Assembly (NCBI GenBank): GCA_945273835.1
Contig: CALYPL010000012.1
Span: 1 to 64,000, forward strand
Source of the DNA: an uncultured Dysgonomonas sp.
GTDB lineage: Bacteria > Bacteroidota > Bacteroidia > Bacteroidales > Dysgonomonadaceae
Reading direction: 5' to 3'
DNA length: 64,000 bases
The notes beneath the pieces are model-generated. The model did no database searches. It was not told the DNA's origin and worked only from the letters and a program-made list of their open reading frames with translations. Shown in pieces: positions 20,426 to 29,825 of the stretch. A program made the position numbers and the translations under genes. Numbering within the stretch: position 1 is the stretch's first letter; every line of letters starts with the position of its first letter.

Positions 20426-21902
20426 TCGCTATAATTTTATATACAAGCGACATATCTACATATTTGCGGATGTGATCAGCCAGCTTGTCATATTGATTTT
20501 CTTTGAATTGTTGATAATCGAAAGTGGTGTTATTTAATTTGTCGGAATAGGGCGAAAGGATATAATCTATGACTGGTTTATTATCCAGTATACCGTGAAT
20601 GTATGTGCCGAAACATTTTGGATCAACCTGACAACCGTCTTCAGTTCCGTCATCAAGCCTGTTTACGGCTGAACATGTTGCGTCTTTTAAAGGTTTTGAA
20701 ACACCCATGTGTATTTCATAACCTTGACAATCGGAGTTTTCTCCCTGAAATGTGAATTTAACCTGACGTGTCACTTTTTCTCCTCCTATTTCTGTCGAAA
20801 TGGGCAACAGACCTAATCCGGGTAATCGGTCTATATCTCCTTCTATATGTTGGGGGTCACAGACATCTTGTCCCATCATCTGGTAACCGCCACAAATACC
20901 GATTACGCTTGCTCCGTCTTTCTTTGCCTGAATAATGCTTTGGGCAACTCCATTTTTTCTTAATTCATAGAGGTCGGCAATTGTGTTTTTGCTTCCGGGT
21001 ATGATCAATATATCAGCCTTTTTTATTTCCTCCGTATTATTTGTATAAAAAAGATGGACACGTGGATCACGCTCAAGCACATTAAAATCGGTGAAGTTAG
21101 AAAGATGGCGCAATAATATTACGGCTATATTAATCTTTCCTTCAGTGGCTTGCAAATTCTTTGCTTGCAACATCACCGAATCTTCTTCTTCTATATAGAT
21201 GTCTTTGTAATACGGCACGACACCGATAACAGGCACGCCGCAAAGGTTCTCCAGCATTTGTATTCCTGAATGGAACAATCGGATATCTCCTCTGAATTTG
21301 TTTATAAGAATGCCTTTAACATATTTGCGTTCTTCTTCGGTCAATAACATCATCGAACCGTAAACCGACGCAAAGACCCCTCCTCTATCTATATCGGCGA
21401 CAATGATAACGTTGGCTCCGGCATGTATAGCCATCGGCATATTAACCAAATCAGTATCTCGTAAGTTAATCTCCGATATACTGCCTGCTCCTTCCATCAC
21501 AATCGGATTATACCGCATTGCCAATCTGTCGAAAGCATCATTGACCGCACCACGGAATTTTTCCCGACCGTCAGTCTTAAAATACTGATAGGCATCTTGA
21601 TTTCCGTAGGGTTTTCCGTTCAGAACGACTTGACAGACTTTATCGGAAGATGGTTTCAGCAATATCGGGTTCATATCTGTATGGCAGTCTATACCCGCCG
21701 CCTCTGCTTGTACGGCTTGCGCACGCCCGATTTCCAATCCTTCAGGTGTGGCATATGAGTTTAATGCCATATTCTGAGCTTTGAAAGGTGCCGGATGATA
21801 GCCATCTTGTTTGAATATCCGACAAAAAGCTGTGGCAATAATGCTTTTACCGACATCACTGCCTGTGCCGACAAACATAATCGGTTCTAATTTTTTCTTC
21901 AT
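20418..21902 (-). CDS. cbiP: Cobyric acid synthase
   Basis: PIMFVGTGSDVGKSIIATAFCRIFKQDG; FKAQNMALNSYATPEGLEIGRAQAVQAEAAG; GICGGYQMMG. Confidence 0.96.
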   Translation of the reverse strand: MKKKLEPIMFVGTGSDVGKSIIATAFCRIFKQDGYHPAPFKAQNMALNSYATPEGLEIGRAQAVQAEAAGIDCHTDMNPILLKPSSDKVCQVVLNGKPYGNQDAYQYFKTDGREKFRGAVNDAFDRLAMRYNPIVMEGAGSISEINLRDTDLVNMPMAIHAGANVIIVADIDRGGVFASVYGSMMLLTEEERKYVKGILINKFRGDIRLFHSGIQMLENLCGVPVIGVVPYYKDIYIEEEDSVMLQAKNLQATEGKINIAVILLRHLSNFTDFNVLERDPRVHLFYTNNTEEIKKADILIIPGSKNTIADLYELRKNGVAQSIIQAKKDGASVIGICGGYQMMGQDVCDPQHIEGDIDRLPGLGLLPISTEIGGEKVTRQVKFTFQGENSDCQGYEIHMGVSKPLKDATCSAVNRLDDGTEDGCQVDPKCFGTYIHGILDNKPVIDYILSPYSDKLNNTTFDYQQFKENQYDKLADHIRKYVDMSLVYKIIAND

Positions 21903-21926
21903 GTCTAAATATCTGCCTGAAGGCTA

Positions 21927-23339
21927 TTATACATCTCTGCCCGGTTTCAATTGTTGCGCGTCATCGAATGTTAATATCGAATTGACGAGTGTTGCCGCCA
22001 GATTGCTTCCGCCTTTACGTCCGTCCACAATCAGTTTCGGTATATTTTTAAATGGTTTGAGCATGTGCTTGGATTCTTTTACATTCACAAATCCGACCGG
22101 CGCACCTATTACACCTGCAGGATGGGCTTTGCCTTTGCGTATCAATTCGCATAATTCCATCAAAGCTGTGGGTGCATTACCGAAAGCATATAAAGCATCA
22201 GGATGTTCTTCGACAGCGAGACGTATTCCTGCCTGTGTACGGGTTATGCCTTTGTCTTTTGCCATATCCGCCACTCGTGGATCGTGTAAATAACATTTTG
22301 CTTCGATGCCAAGCCGTTCCAAAGCTCCTTTGCGTATTCCGGAAGTAACCATCGTCACATCTGTGATGATGTATTTAATCCGACCGTCTGTACACTGATT
22401 GTGTAATTGCTCTACTGCTCCTTCGTCGGAAATGAAAACATTTTCCATATCGAAATCTGCTGTTGTATGAATCGCATGCAATAATGCCCACTTTTTATCT
22501 AACGGAATATTGCGATTTTTTAATTCTCCGTCAATTGTTCTGAAACTACGTATCATTATATCTTGTCCCAGATTTTTTGCTCCGTTATCGGCATCTTCAC
22601 GATAATATCCCCGAGGGGTGATAAATTTGGTATCGGGTGATATATATGATTGAGAATTTCCGATTATAAGAATCGTAAACATATCCACTTCTTCGGGGTC
22701 TAATTCTTTTAAAGTCGTGAGCTTCACTTCCTGATCGTCACGCCCTGCCTGTCTCACATATCCGACAGGTGTATCGGGTGAACGGTCTTGTAAGAATATT
22801 TCGAGCAAACGATAGAGTTGCCAATATCTGCCTTTACTTTTGGGGTTGTAAACGGCTGTAACAAAATCGGCTACGGAAGCGGCTTTTATACGCTTTTCAA
22901 TTCTGTCCCAAGGCGTCATTAAATCCGAAAGGGATATGACACAGAAGTCATGACCGATTGGGCATCCCAATAAAGCGGCGGCTTTCTGAAAGGCACTGAT
23001 TCCGGGTAAGACTTCTATTTCGACATCGCTTTTGCGTTCTACTTTCATTTCGTACACAAGCGGACACATTCCGTATATACCTGCATCGCCCGAACTTATG
23101 ACACAAACTGTCTTTCCTTGTTCGGCATATTCAAATGCCTGTATAGCACGTTCTCGTTCTTTTTTCATACCCGTGTCTATACATAGGGCATCGTCTTTTG
23201 TTATATTTTCTATAAATTGAAAATAATATTTATATCCGACTATGACATCTGATATTTTTATGGCATCTAATACTGCCGGTGTAATATCTTCTTTTGAACC
23301 CGGACCTATTCCGGCAACAATAATTTTTCCTGACAACAT
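21927..23339 (-). CDS. cbiHC: Fusion: precorrin-3B C17-methyltransferase (CbiH/CobJ) + precorrin-8X methylmutase (CbiC/CobH)
   Basis: VAGIGPGSKEDITPAVLDAIKISDVIVGYKYY (CbiH); HTTADFDMENVFISDEGA, ITDVTMVTSGI, PAGVIGAPVGFVNVKESK (CbiC). Confidence 0.94.
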   Translation of the reverse strand: MLSGKIIVAGIGPGSKEDITPAVLDAIKISDVIVGYKYYFQFIENITKDDALCIDTGMKKERERAIQAFEYAEQGKTVCVISSGDAGIYGMCPLVYEMKVERKSDVEIEVLPGISAFQKAAALLGCPIGHDFCVISLSDLMTPWDRIEKRIKAASVADFVTAVYNPKSKGRYWQLYRLLEIFLQDRSPDTPVGYVRQAGRDDQEVKLTTLKELDPEEVDMFTILIIGNSQSYISPDTKFITPRGYYREDADNGAKNLGQDIMIRSFRTIDGELKNRNIPLDKKWALLHAIHTTADFDMENVFISDEGAVEQLHNQCTDGRIKYIITDVTMVTSGIRKGALERLGIEAKCYLHDPRVADMAKDKGITRTQAGIRLAVEEHPDALYAFGNAPTALMELCELIRKGKAHPAGVIGAPVGFVNVKESKHMLKPFKNIPKLIVDGRKGGSNLAATLVNSILTFDDAQQLKPGRDV

Positions 23340-23364
23340 ATTATTTATATGAAATTGTAACTAT

Positions 23365-24828
23365 CTATTTTTTTAATCTTTTGAATTTTCGTTTTAGATA
23401 TCTTATGCCCAACATCACTCCCGTCAATGAAACAAGTAATCCTCCAAGCATGGTTGTCCATACAATGATATTCCATAGACGAGGACGTTCGACCAAGAAT
23501 TTGATATTGAAACAATGAATGCCCTGATACAACCATTTACGCAATCTTGTGTTGGTGTTGTAATTTGTAATTTCACCCGTCTCAGGGTTCACATAATGTA
23601 TATTACCATCGGCATCGTTTACCTTAACTTTATAAACAGGCAAAGGCAGCTGACGTCGCTGATTGACATAATAATTATCGTATTCTGTCATCAGTTCGAT
23701 GGTAAAAGGCTCTGCGTGTATTTCTTTCATTCTTGCTTCTACCCTATTTTTATCGAGCAAAAGCCTGCCGACTGTATCGGCAGATGCATCGAACAGCATC
23801 ACTTGTCCATCAATAAAAGTCTTGTAAACCGGCATATTGCCGAATCCTGCCCATTCTAAACTTTTTATTCTGCCTGAATAGGTTTCTATTATTCGACGGT
23901 AATCGAGTTTATATTTACTCGCTTCAACAGGCATACTATCGTCAGAAACTGCAGTGGCAATATCTTTGTTATGTGTTTTCACAAGCCATTGTGGCACTTT
24001 CTGCAATGACATCATACCGCTGAATATATATGTGAAAACAAATAGCCCAAAAACTGAGCCTAATATGTGATGCCATTTATATTTGAATTTCCGATATGGT
24101 GTGCCATATTTCTTTTTAGACTTGTAATAAATGCAAAATGAACGTATGCCGAGTACAATTCCGAACAGGCACATCAGGCTTCCTAAACCCGCCAAAGGTA
24201 TTACAATGGCTTTCCATAAATCCGCATCTTGTCGGATACGTGTAAAATAAACCCAGTGTGGTATAGCTCCCACCCAAGACCAGAACCGTGAATCTTTATC
24301 GGTAAATTGCAATACCTCGCCTGTGCGTGATGATACGTACAATTGATGTCTGGCTTTATCTGAGAAATAAAATTTATAGATCGGAAATTCCGCCCGTAAT
24401 CTACTGAAAGGTATCCATTGCTCAAGATCATAAAGGGTGTCGATTCGAGCTATTTGAGTATCACTCCAACGCTTTGCGTATTGACACCACTGTTCATGGT
24501 TCATGAGTTCTTTTTTTGTCAACTGATCAGCGACAGCTACACGTGTTATAGTGTCTGAATTAGTCACAAAGAAATGAGGTTCACCGATATTTGAATTCAA
24601 TTCAATTTTGGTATTCCTGACACCGGCAAAACGATATTCATCTATCGGAGGTAAACTGTCCGAAGCACAAAGACTATCCATTCTTGCCATACGATCGGAT
24701 TTAGTAACCCTCGGAAAGTAATGGTATATCAGTACTAATCCCGATATAAACCACATGACAAAAAGGATACTAAATATTGTACCCAACAATCGGTGTAAGC
24801 CGTAAATTATTTTTTTCAATTTCTTCAT
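23365..24828 (-). CDS. PepSY-associated transmembrane protein
   Basis: Four or more TM helices (LHRLLGTIFSILFVMWFISGLVLIYHYFP; YKWHHILGSVFGLFVFTYIFSGMMS) with YYVNQRRQLPLPVYKVKVNDADGNIHYVNPETGEI (PepSY-like). Confidence 0.85.
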   Translation of the reverse strand: MKKLKKIIYGLHRLLGTIFSILFVMWFISGLVLIYHYFPRVTKSDRMARMDSLCASDSLPPIDEYRFAGVRNTKIELNSNIGEPHFFVTNSDTITRVAVADQLTKKELMNHEQWCQYAKRWSDTQIARIDTLYDLEQWIPFSRLRAEFPIYKFYFSDKARHQLYVSSRTGEVLQFTDKDSRFWSWVGAIPHWVYFTRIRQDADLWKAIVIPLAGLGSLMCLFGIVLGIRSFCIYYKSKKKYGTPYRKFKYKWHHILGSVFGLFVFTYIFSGMMSLQKVPQWLVKTHNKDIATAVSDDSMPVEASKYKLDYRRIIETYSGRIKSLEWAGFGNMPVYKTFIDGQVMLFDASADTVGRLLLDKNRVEARMKEIHAEPFTIELMTEYDNYYVNQRRQLPLPVYKVKVNDADGNIHYVNPETGEITNYNTNTRLRKWLYQGIHCFNIKFLVERPRLWNIIVWTTMLGGLLVSLTGVMLGIRYLKRKFKRLKK

Positions 24829-24962
24829 CTCAACTGAGAAACCGAAAGGTTAGAATTTACCAATTTCCATTTTAATGGTTGTAATTTTAAAGCTCTTGTA
24901 CTGCATCGTCAATATTTCAGACTTTCTTGATTGTACCTAAAACTTAATAATGATGCAGGGTA

Positions 24963-25898
24963 TTATTCTTCGGATGTCATTTTTTCGCCTGTCTTTTCGT
25001 AAACTGATTTTTTCTCCATGATATCAAGTTTACGGTTATGGCTTGTGAACTGCATATGGGAAACTATTATATCCTGAATGCCTTTATTCTGTCCAAGTCC
25101 TTCCATTTTAACTGATACGTTGTAACCCTCTTTTTCCAACATTTCTTTCCAATCAATCGTAATGTCGTTTTTGGCGTGTTCACCCGCCACAAACATAAAT
25201 GGAACGAGTATTACATCCTTCAATCCAGACTTTTTCAATTGATTCAACATATCATCGTATTCGGGATAACCCTCAATTGTACCGACAATGAAATTATTAA
25301 AGCCTTTTGCCTTCAACATATAGTCAAGCATGGCATATTGAGCTGTTGTAGGATCGTAAGTACCATGTCCGACCAAAACATAGGCTTTATTTTTATCCGC
25401 ATCTGCAGTTATCACATTTATAACTAACTCGTAATCATGTGGGTCATAAAGCAAAGGATTGCCGATACGTATATCCTTGAAAAGTCCTTTTACTTCATCA
25501 ACATTTCTGATCAGCGACTCCATTTCCACTCCTTGAATTATAGTGGAGCCTTGAACAAGAACATGCGTATACCCTTCTTTATGAAGTTGTTGCAGTGCTT
25601 CGAGCGGATTTAATTTCACAATTCCCCTATCAGATAATCGCTTTATTATTATGCGTGATGTATAGGCTTCACGAACTTCGACATCCGGAAATTGTTTTTT
25701 CACTCTTTCATTCAGAGCATCTATTGTCAGCGCGCGTGTATCGCTGTGTGTTGTACCGAAATGAACCATCAATATGGCGGCTTTATCTCCTTTCTGCATC
25801 GAACCGAAAAAATCGGAATGTACATATTGCGCGCCGTGCGCAAATAAACTTAACGCGGAAAGCCATATCAGAAACGATAGACAGATAGTTTTCATCAT
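24963..25898 (-). CDS. cbiK: CbiK-type sirohydrochlorin cobaltochelatase with N-terminal signal peptide
   Basis: Signal peptide MMKTICLSFLIWLSALSLFAHGAQ; AILMVHFGTTHSDTRALTIDALNERVKKQFPDVEVREAYTSRIIIKRL; candidate metal/catalytic motifs VGHGT, IEGYPEYDD, AGEHAKNDI. Confidence 0.9.
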   Translation of the reverse strand: MMKTICLSFLIWLSALSLFAHGAQYVHSDFFGSMQKGDKAAILMVHFGTTHSDTRALTIDALNERVKKQFPDVEVREAYTSRIIIKRLSDRGIVKLNPLEALQQLHKEGYTHVLVQGSTIIQGVEMESLIRNVDEVKGLFKDIRIGNPLLYDPHDYELVINVITADADKNKAYVLVGHGTYDPTTAQYAMLDYMLKAKGFNNFIVGTIEGYPEYDDMLNQLKKSGLKDVILVPFMFVAGEHAKNDITIDWKEMLEKEGYNVSVKMEGLGQNKGIQDIIVSHMQFTSHNRKLDIMEKKSVYEKTGEKMTSEE

Positions 25899-25907
25899 TA
25901 ATATTTT

Positions 25908-28091
25908 TTATTTGGAAAATTTAATTGCCATGCTTACATATACCACACGTCCGGGCGAAAGTGTAGCGTAATTAACTCCATAAGGACGATCGTCAACGAA
26001 GTTGAAAATATTTTCGATCCCGAAGCCCGGTTCAAGAGATAAGCCATTGAAGTTTTTCAGTTTGTGACGGGTCGATATATTCCATAGATTAATGTTTCGT
26101 CCGTCATTGGCTTTGTAATAACGCCTGCTTTGCAAACGTCCGTTGAAGTTGATGTTAGAATCCACAATCCACCATTTTTTATTCCAATTGGCATTAATGG
26201 TTCCCGTGTGTTTGCTGATCTTCTCCAATTCATTACCAGTATCAAAGTCTTTTGAATCTATATAGCTGTACCCTAAGCCAAGACTGAGACCATATCCGAA
26301 ATAGGAATTAAGATTTACATCCAATCCTTTGATTTTGACTTTAGAGGCATTTGCATATTTTCTAACATTATCATATTTGCCTTCAAGGTCGGCAGGTATT
26401 GATTCTAAGTCGACCAACTTAATGAGATTTTTCACGTCATTGATATAGCTACTGACTGATAAGCTCAAAAAGCTGTTATAATACTCTGCATTGATTGAGT
26501 AATAATTTGATGATTCGGGATCAAGTTTTTCATTTGCCAGCATCAATGTTTTTTTGCCACTACTGCTTATGTCTTCCTTATTGCTATAAAGGTATTTAAG
26601 ATCAGGGGCTTTATATCCTGCGGAATAGGATGCACGGAAATTAAAATTTCCGAAAGAATACATAGCCGCTAACTTGGGTGTAAAACGATTTTTGAATGTC
26701 TCATTGTACAGGTATCTGAAACCGGGCACAAATTGCAATTTTTTATTTAACAAACGAATTTCATCCTGAGCATAAAACGACAAGGTGTAAACATCTCGTG
26801 AGCCATCGGCGATGTCAGTTACACTATTCAGATAATTGAGCTGATATTGTGTTCCTAAAGTTATTCGGTTCATATCGCCTGCACTTAATGAGCCTTTAAG
26901 GTTCGCATCATAATATTTCTGACGACGGACAAAAACTTTTTCTCCGTTCTGATAAGGCTTGCTGTCTCTGATATAAATCTTATCATGATCGAAATTGTCC
27001 ATATACATATCAAGATTAATGATAGCTTTTTTCTTAACCAGATATTTTCCACCTGTTGCTACTGAATAGTCTTCATATTTCAGATTATAAGCCTGATCTT
27101 TGGGGTTACGTTTCAATTGCCTGTCAAACAGATTGCCTTCGAGATAAAAACTCATTGCATTGCTTGCATCAACCGTAAATCGTTGGTTCAAAACATCAGA
27201 ATAAAACGCATTAACCGGTCTTTTATAAGTATCTTTCAATTTACCTTTACTAAATTCCTGCGGATTAAGTTGCCAACCGTGTGACTGATTACGCTGAAAG
27301 GATGTGGATGAACCAAGCCATTTTGTATTTACGTCTATATTAAATGCTTGCGTAAACTGCCCCCATTCTGCATAACGTGTGTTAGAGCTGATGGATAAAA
27401 AATCTTTCGGCTTGTCTGTAATGATATTTATCACACCGCCCATTGCCTCTGAACCATACAAAGAGGATGCCGCGCCTTTCAGAATCTCTATCCGTTTGAT
27501 ATTAGACATATTTATGCGTGACAGATCAATGTTTCCCGAAACATCTCCTGCCAGCCTTTTACCATTTATCATAATGATGACATATCTGTTACTCAAACCA
27601 TTGAGCTGAAGGTAAGAACCCATTGCATTGGGGGTAAAAGAGAGTGAAGGGGTAAGTGCCATCATGGTATTTTCAAAAGAACCGAAACTTACGTTCCGAA
27701 TTTCTTTTTGCGAAATAATATCTACCGCCACAGGAGCATTTTTCAGTCTGTTATGCGTACCTGTACCTGTTACAACCACTTCGTTTAGTTTGAGTGGAGA
27801 ATCATTGAGTGTTATTCTCAGATTTTCTTCGCTCTTATCGACTAATGTATGTTTTCCTTCGTAATTCATTGAAGAAACCCGCAGAGAATATTTGCCTTCG
27901 GGTACATTATTAAGTACAAAGTCGCCTTCGGAATCCGTAACTGTACCTATATTGGTATATTCTAACCAGACATTGGCATTGGTTATGGGTCTTCCTGAAT
28001 TATTGGTTACTTTACCCCGAAAGATCATTTGCGCAAATGCAAAATTTACAGCGCAACTAAGACAGGCTGTCAACAATAATTTTCGAAACAT
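25908..28091 (-). CDS. TonB-dependent receptor (BtuB-like) with N-terminal CarboxypepD_reg-like domain
   Basis: FRGKVTNNSGRPITNANVWLEYTNIGTVTDSEGDFVLNNVPEGKYSLRVSS; plug EVVVTGTGTHNRLKNAPVAVDIISQKEI; IEILKGAASSLYGSEAMGGVINIIT; follows a B12 riboswitch. Confidence 0.9.
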   Translation of the reverse strand: MFRKLLLTACLSCAVNFAFAQMIFRGKVTNNSGRPITNANVWLEYTNIGTVTDSEGDFVLNNVPEGKYSLRVSSMNYEGKHTLVDKSEENLRITLNDSPLKLNEVVVTGTGTHNRLKNAPVAVDIISQKEIRNVSFGSFENTMMALTPSLSFTPNAMGSYLQLNGLSNRYVIIMINGKRLAGDVSGNIDLSRINMSNIKRIEILKGAASSLYGSEAMGGVINIITDKPKDFLSISSNTRYAEWGQFTQAFNIDVNTKWLGSSTSFQRNQSHGWQLNPQEFSKGKLKDTYKRPVNAFYSDVLNQRFTVDASNAMSFYLEGNLFDRQLKRNPKDQAYNLKYEDYSVATGGKYLVKKKAIINLDMYMDNFDHDKIYIRDSKPYQNGEKVFVRRQKYYDANLKGSLSAGDMNRITLGTQYQLNYLNSVTDIADGSRDVYTLSFYAQDEIRLLNKKLQFVPGFRYLYNETFKNRFTPKLAAMYSFGNFNFRASYSAGYKAPDLKYLYSNKEDISSSGKKTLMLANEKLDPESSNYYSINAEYYNSFLSLSVSSYINDVKNLIKLVDLESIPADLEGKYDNVRKYANASKVKIKGLDVNLNSYFGYGLSLGLGYSYIDSKDFDTGNELEKISKHTGTINANWNKKWWIVDSNINFNGRLQSRRYYKANDGRNINLWNISTRHKLKNFNGLSLEPGFGIENIFNFVDDRPYGVNYATLSPGRVVYVSMAIKFSK

Positions 28092-28111
28092 ATAAATTGC
28101 ATGTAGTTAAT

Positions 28112-28394
28112 AACTATACTCCTGACCCCGAGAATACCGATTACAAAGCTGTTAGGCAGGTTTCCTGACTTGCTCTATCTCTGAATACCCTTCCCATCCG
28201 ATCAGTCCTACTTCCCTGCATACGACGAACCTAAATTCAGACAAACAGGCTTCAGACCAATTAAAGACAGTGGTTTAAAGTATCATTCAAAGATTTATAC
28301 ATGAGCTTACAGTAGCGGGCACTGTTCCGGACTCTAACCGGATTCCCTTTTAATGTGACAGACGAACGCCTGACGACATCACCTAAACCATGAG
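28112..28394 (-). ncRNA. Cobalamin riboswitch 2, upstream of the TonB receptor/cbiK/cob operon
   Basis: Minus strand: AAAAGGGAATCCGGTTAGAGTCCGGAACAGTGCCCGCTACTGTAAG ... CCACTGTCTT ... GGGAAGGG ... AAGTCAGGAAACCTGCC, then hairpin with CGGGGTCA loop. Confidence 0.95.
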
Positions 28395-28402
28395 CAAAAG
28401 TA
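28395..28402 (-). promoter_or_regulatory. -7 box TACTTTTG upstream of riboswitch 2
   Basis: TAnnTTTG on the minus strand immediately before the riboswitch. Confidence 0.5.
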
Positions 28403-28478
28403 AGCCTTTTTGATAAGATAACGGCTAATTATATAAAAAAATATAGTATAAATTAGCTTCAAAAACATTCTGCTTTTA

Positions 28479-28486
28479 TACTTTTG
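28479..28486 (+). promoter_or_regulatory. -7 box TACTTTTG upstream of cbiA
   Basis: TAnnTTTG 24 nt before the cbiA ATG. Confidence 0.5.
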
Positions 28487-28509
28487 TTTTACAATCAATA
28501 TACACGTTC

Positions 28510-29817
28510 ATGAATAGACAATCCCAATTCCTAATCGGGGCAGCCAATTCCGGCTCAGGAAAAACAACTATAACCATCGGATTACTGAAAGCGTTAAAAA
28601 AAAGAGGCATGAAAATTCAGCCTTTCAAATGTGGACCCGATTATATAGATACTAAATTTCATGAGGCGGCAGCTCAAAATCCATCCATCAATCTTGACCA
28701 ATTCTTGTCATCAGAGCAACATATTGAATATCTGTTCAATAAGTATTCGCAAGACAAAGATGTTTCGATTGTCGAAGGAGTTATGGGACTGTTCGACGGA
28801 TATAATAAAATGGAGGGTAGCAGTGCCCGAATCGCCCAAATACTTGATATACCTGTTATACTTGTTGTCAATGCAAAATCAATGGCATATTCATCAGCGG
28901 CTTTACTTTACGGTTTCAAAAATTTTTATCCTCAGATCAAAGTTAAAGGTGTTATATTCAATTTTGTGGGATCGGAAAGTCATTACAGCTTTCTCAAAGA
29001 TGCTTGCGATGATGTAGGCATCGAGGCATTGGGTTATCTACCAAAAAACATTGAGATTGAAACTCCCTCAAGGCATTTGGGATTAAGCCTCGACGGTGAA
29101 AAACAATTCGATAAACTTGCGAATAAAATAGCTGATCTTGTTGAAAAAACCCTGGATATCGACCGTCTTCTCGAAATATCTTCAAAAGAAAGAGAAAAAC
29201 AAATAATTAAACCCAAAGCTGTAAACAGTCCGAAAATCAAAATAGCTGTTGCACGTGATGCCGCATTCAACTTTGTTTATCACGAGAATATAGAATATCT
29301 GAAACAATTGGGAGAGGTAATATTTTTCAGTCCGATCAAAGACAATAAATTACCGGATACGGACTTACTATATCTTCCGGGCGGATATCCCGAATTATAC
29401 TTATCAGAATTAGCCGCTAATAATTCGATGAAACACAGCATTGAAACCTATATTGAAAACGGAGGAAAGGCTATCGCCGAATGCGGGGGTATGATGTATT
29501 TATCTGAATCAATTACCGATCAGCAAGGCAATACATACCCAATGGCAGGACTTTTAAAGCAAAAAACAACCATGATGCAAATGAAGCTCAAACTGGGTTA
29601 CAGAAAATTCTGCTATAATCAACTTCAATTGGCAGGACACGAGTTTCACTATTCTGCCATCGAAGAAAATTGTACTAACGCTGAAACGGATATATCTATT
29701 TACAATGCTAAAGGGCAACCCGCAAATACAAAATTGTTCAGATATAAAAACCTGATAGCCGGATATACTCATATTTATTGGGCTGAAATGGAAAATTTAA
29801 TGGATATTTTTAATTAA
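28510..29817 (+). CDS. cbiA: Cobyrinic acid a,c-diamide synthase
   Basis: FLIGAANSGSGKTTITIGLLKALKKRGMKIQPFKCGPDYIDTKFHE; YLPGGYPELYLSELAANNSM. Confidence 0.95.
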   Translation: MNRQSQFLIGAANSGSGKTTITIGLLKALKKRGMKIQPFKCGPDYIDTKFHEAAAQNPSINLDQFLSSEQHIEYLFNKYSQDKDVSIVEGVMGLFDGYNKMEGSSARIAQILDIPVILVVNAKSMAYSSAALLYGFKNFYPQIKVKGVIFNFVGSESHYSFLKDACDDVGIEALGYLPKNIEIETPSRHLGLSLDGEKQFDKLANKIADLVEKTLDIDRLLEISSKEREKQIIKPKAVNSPKIKIAVARDAAFNFVYHENIEYLKQLGEVIFFSPIKDNKLPDTDLLYLPGGYPELYLSELAANNSMKHSIETYIENGGKAIAECGGMMYLSESITDQQGNTYPMAGLLKQKTTMMQMKLKLGYRKFCYNQLQLAGHEFHYSAIEENCTNAETDISIYNAKGQPANTKLFRYKNLIAGYTHIYWAEMENLMDIFN

Positions 29818-29825
29818 CTATCGAA

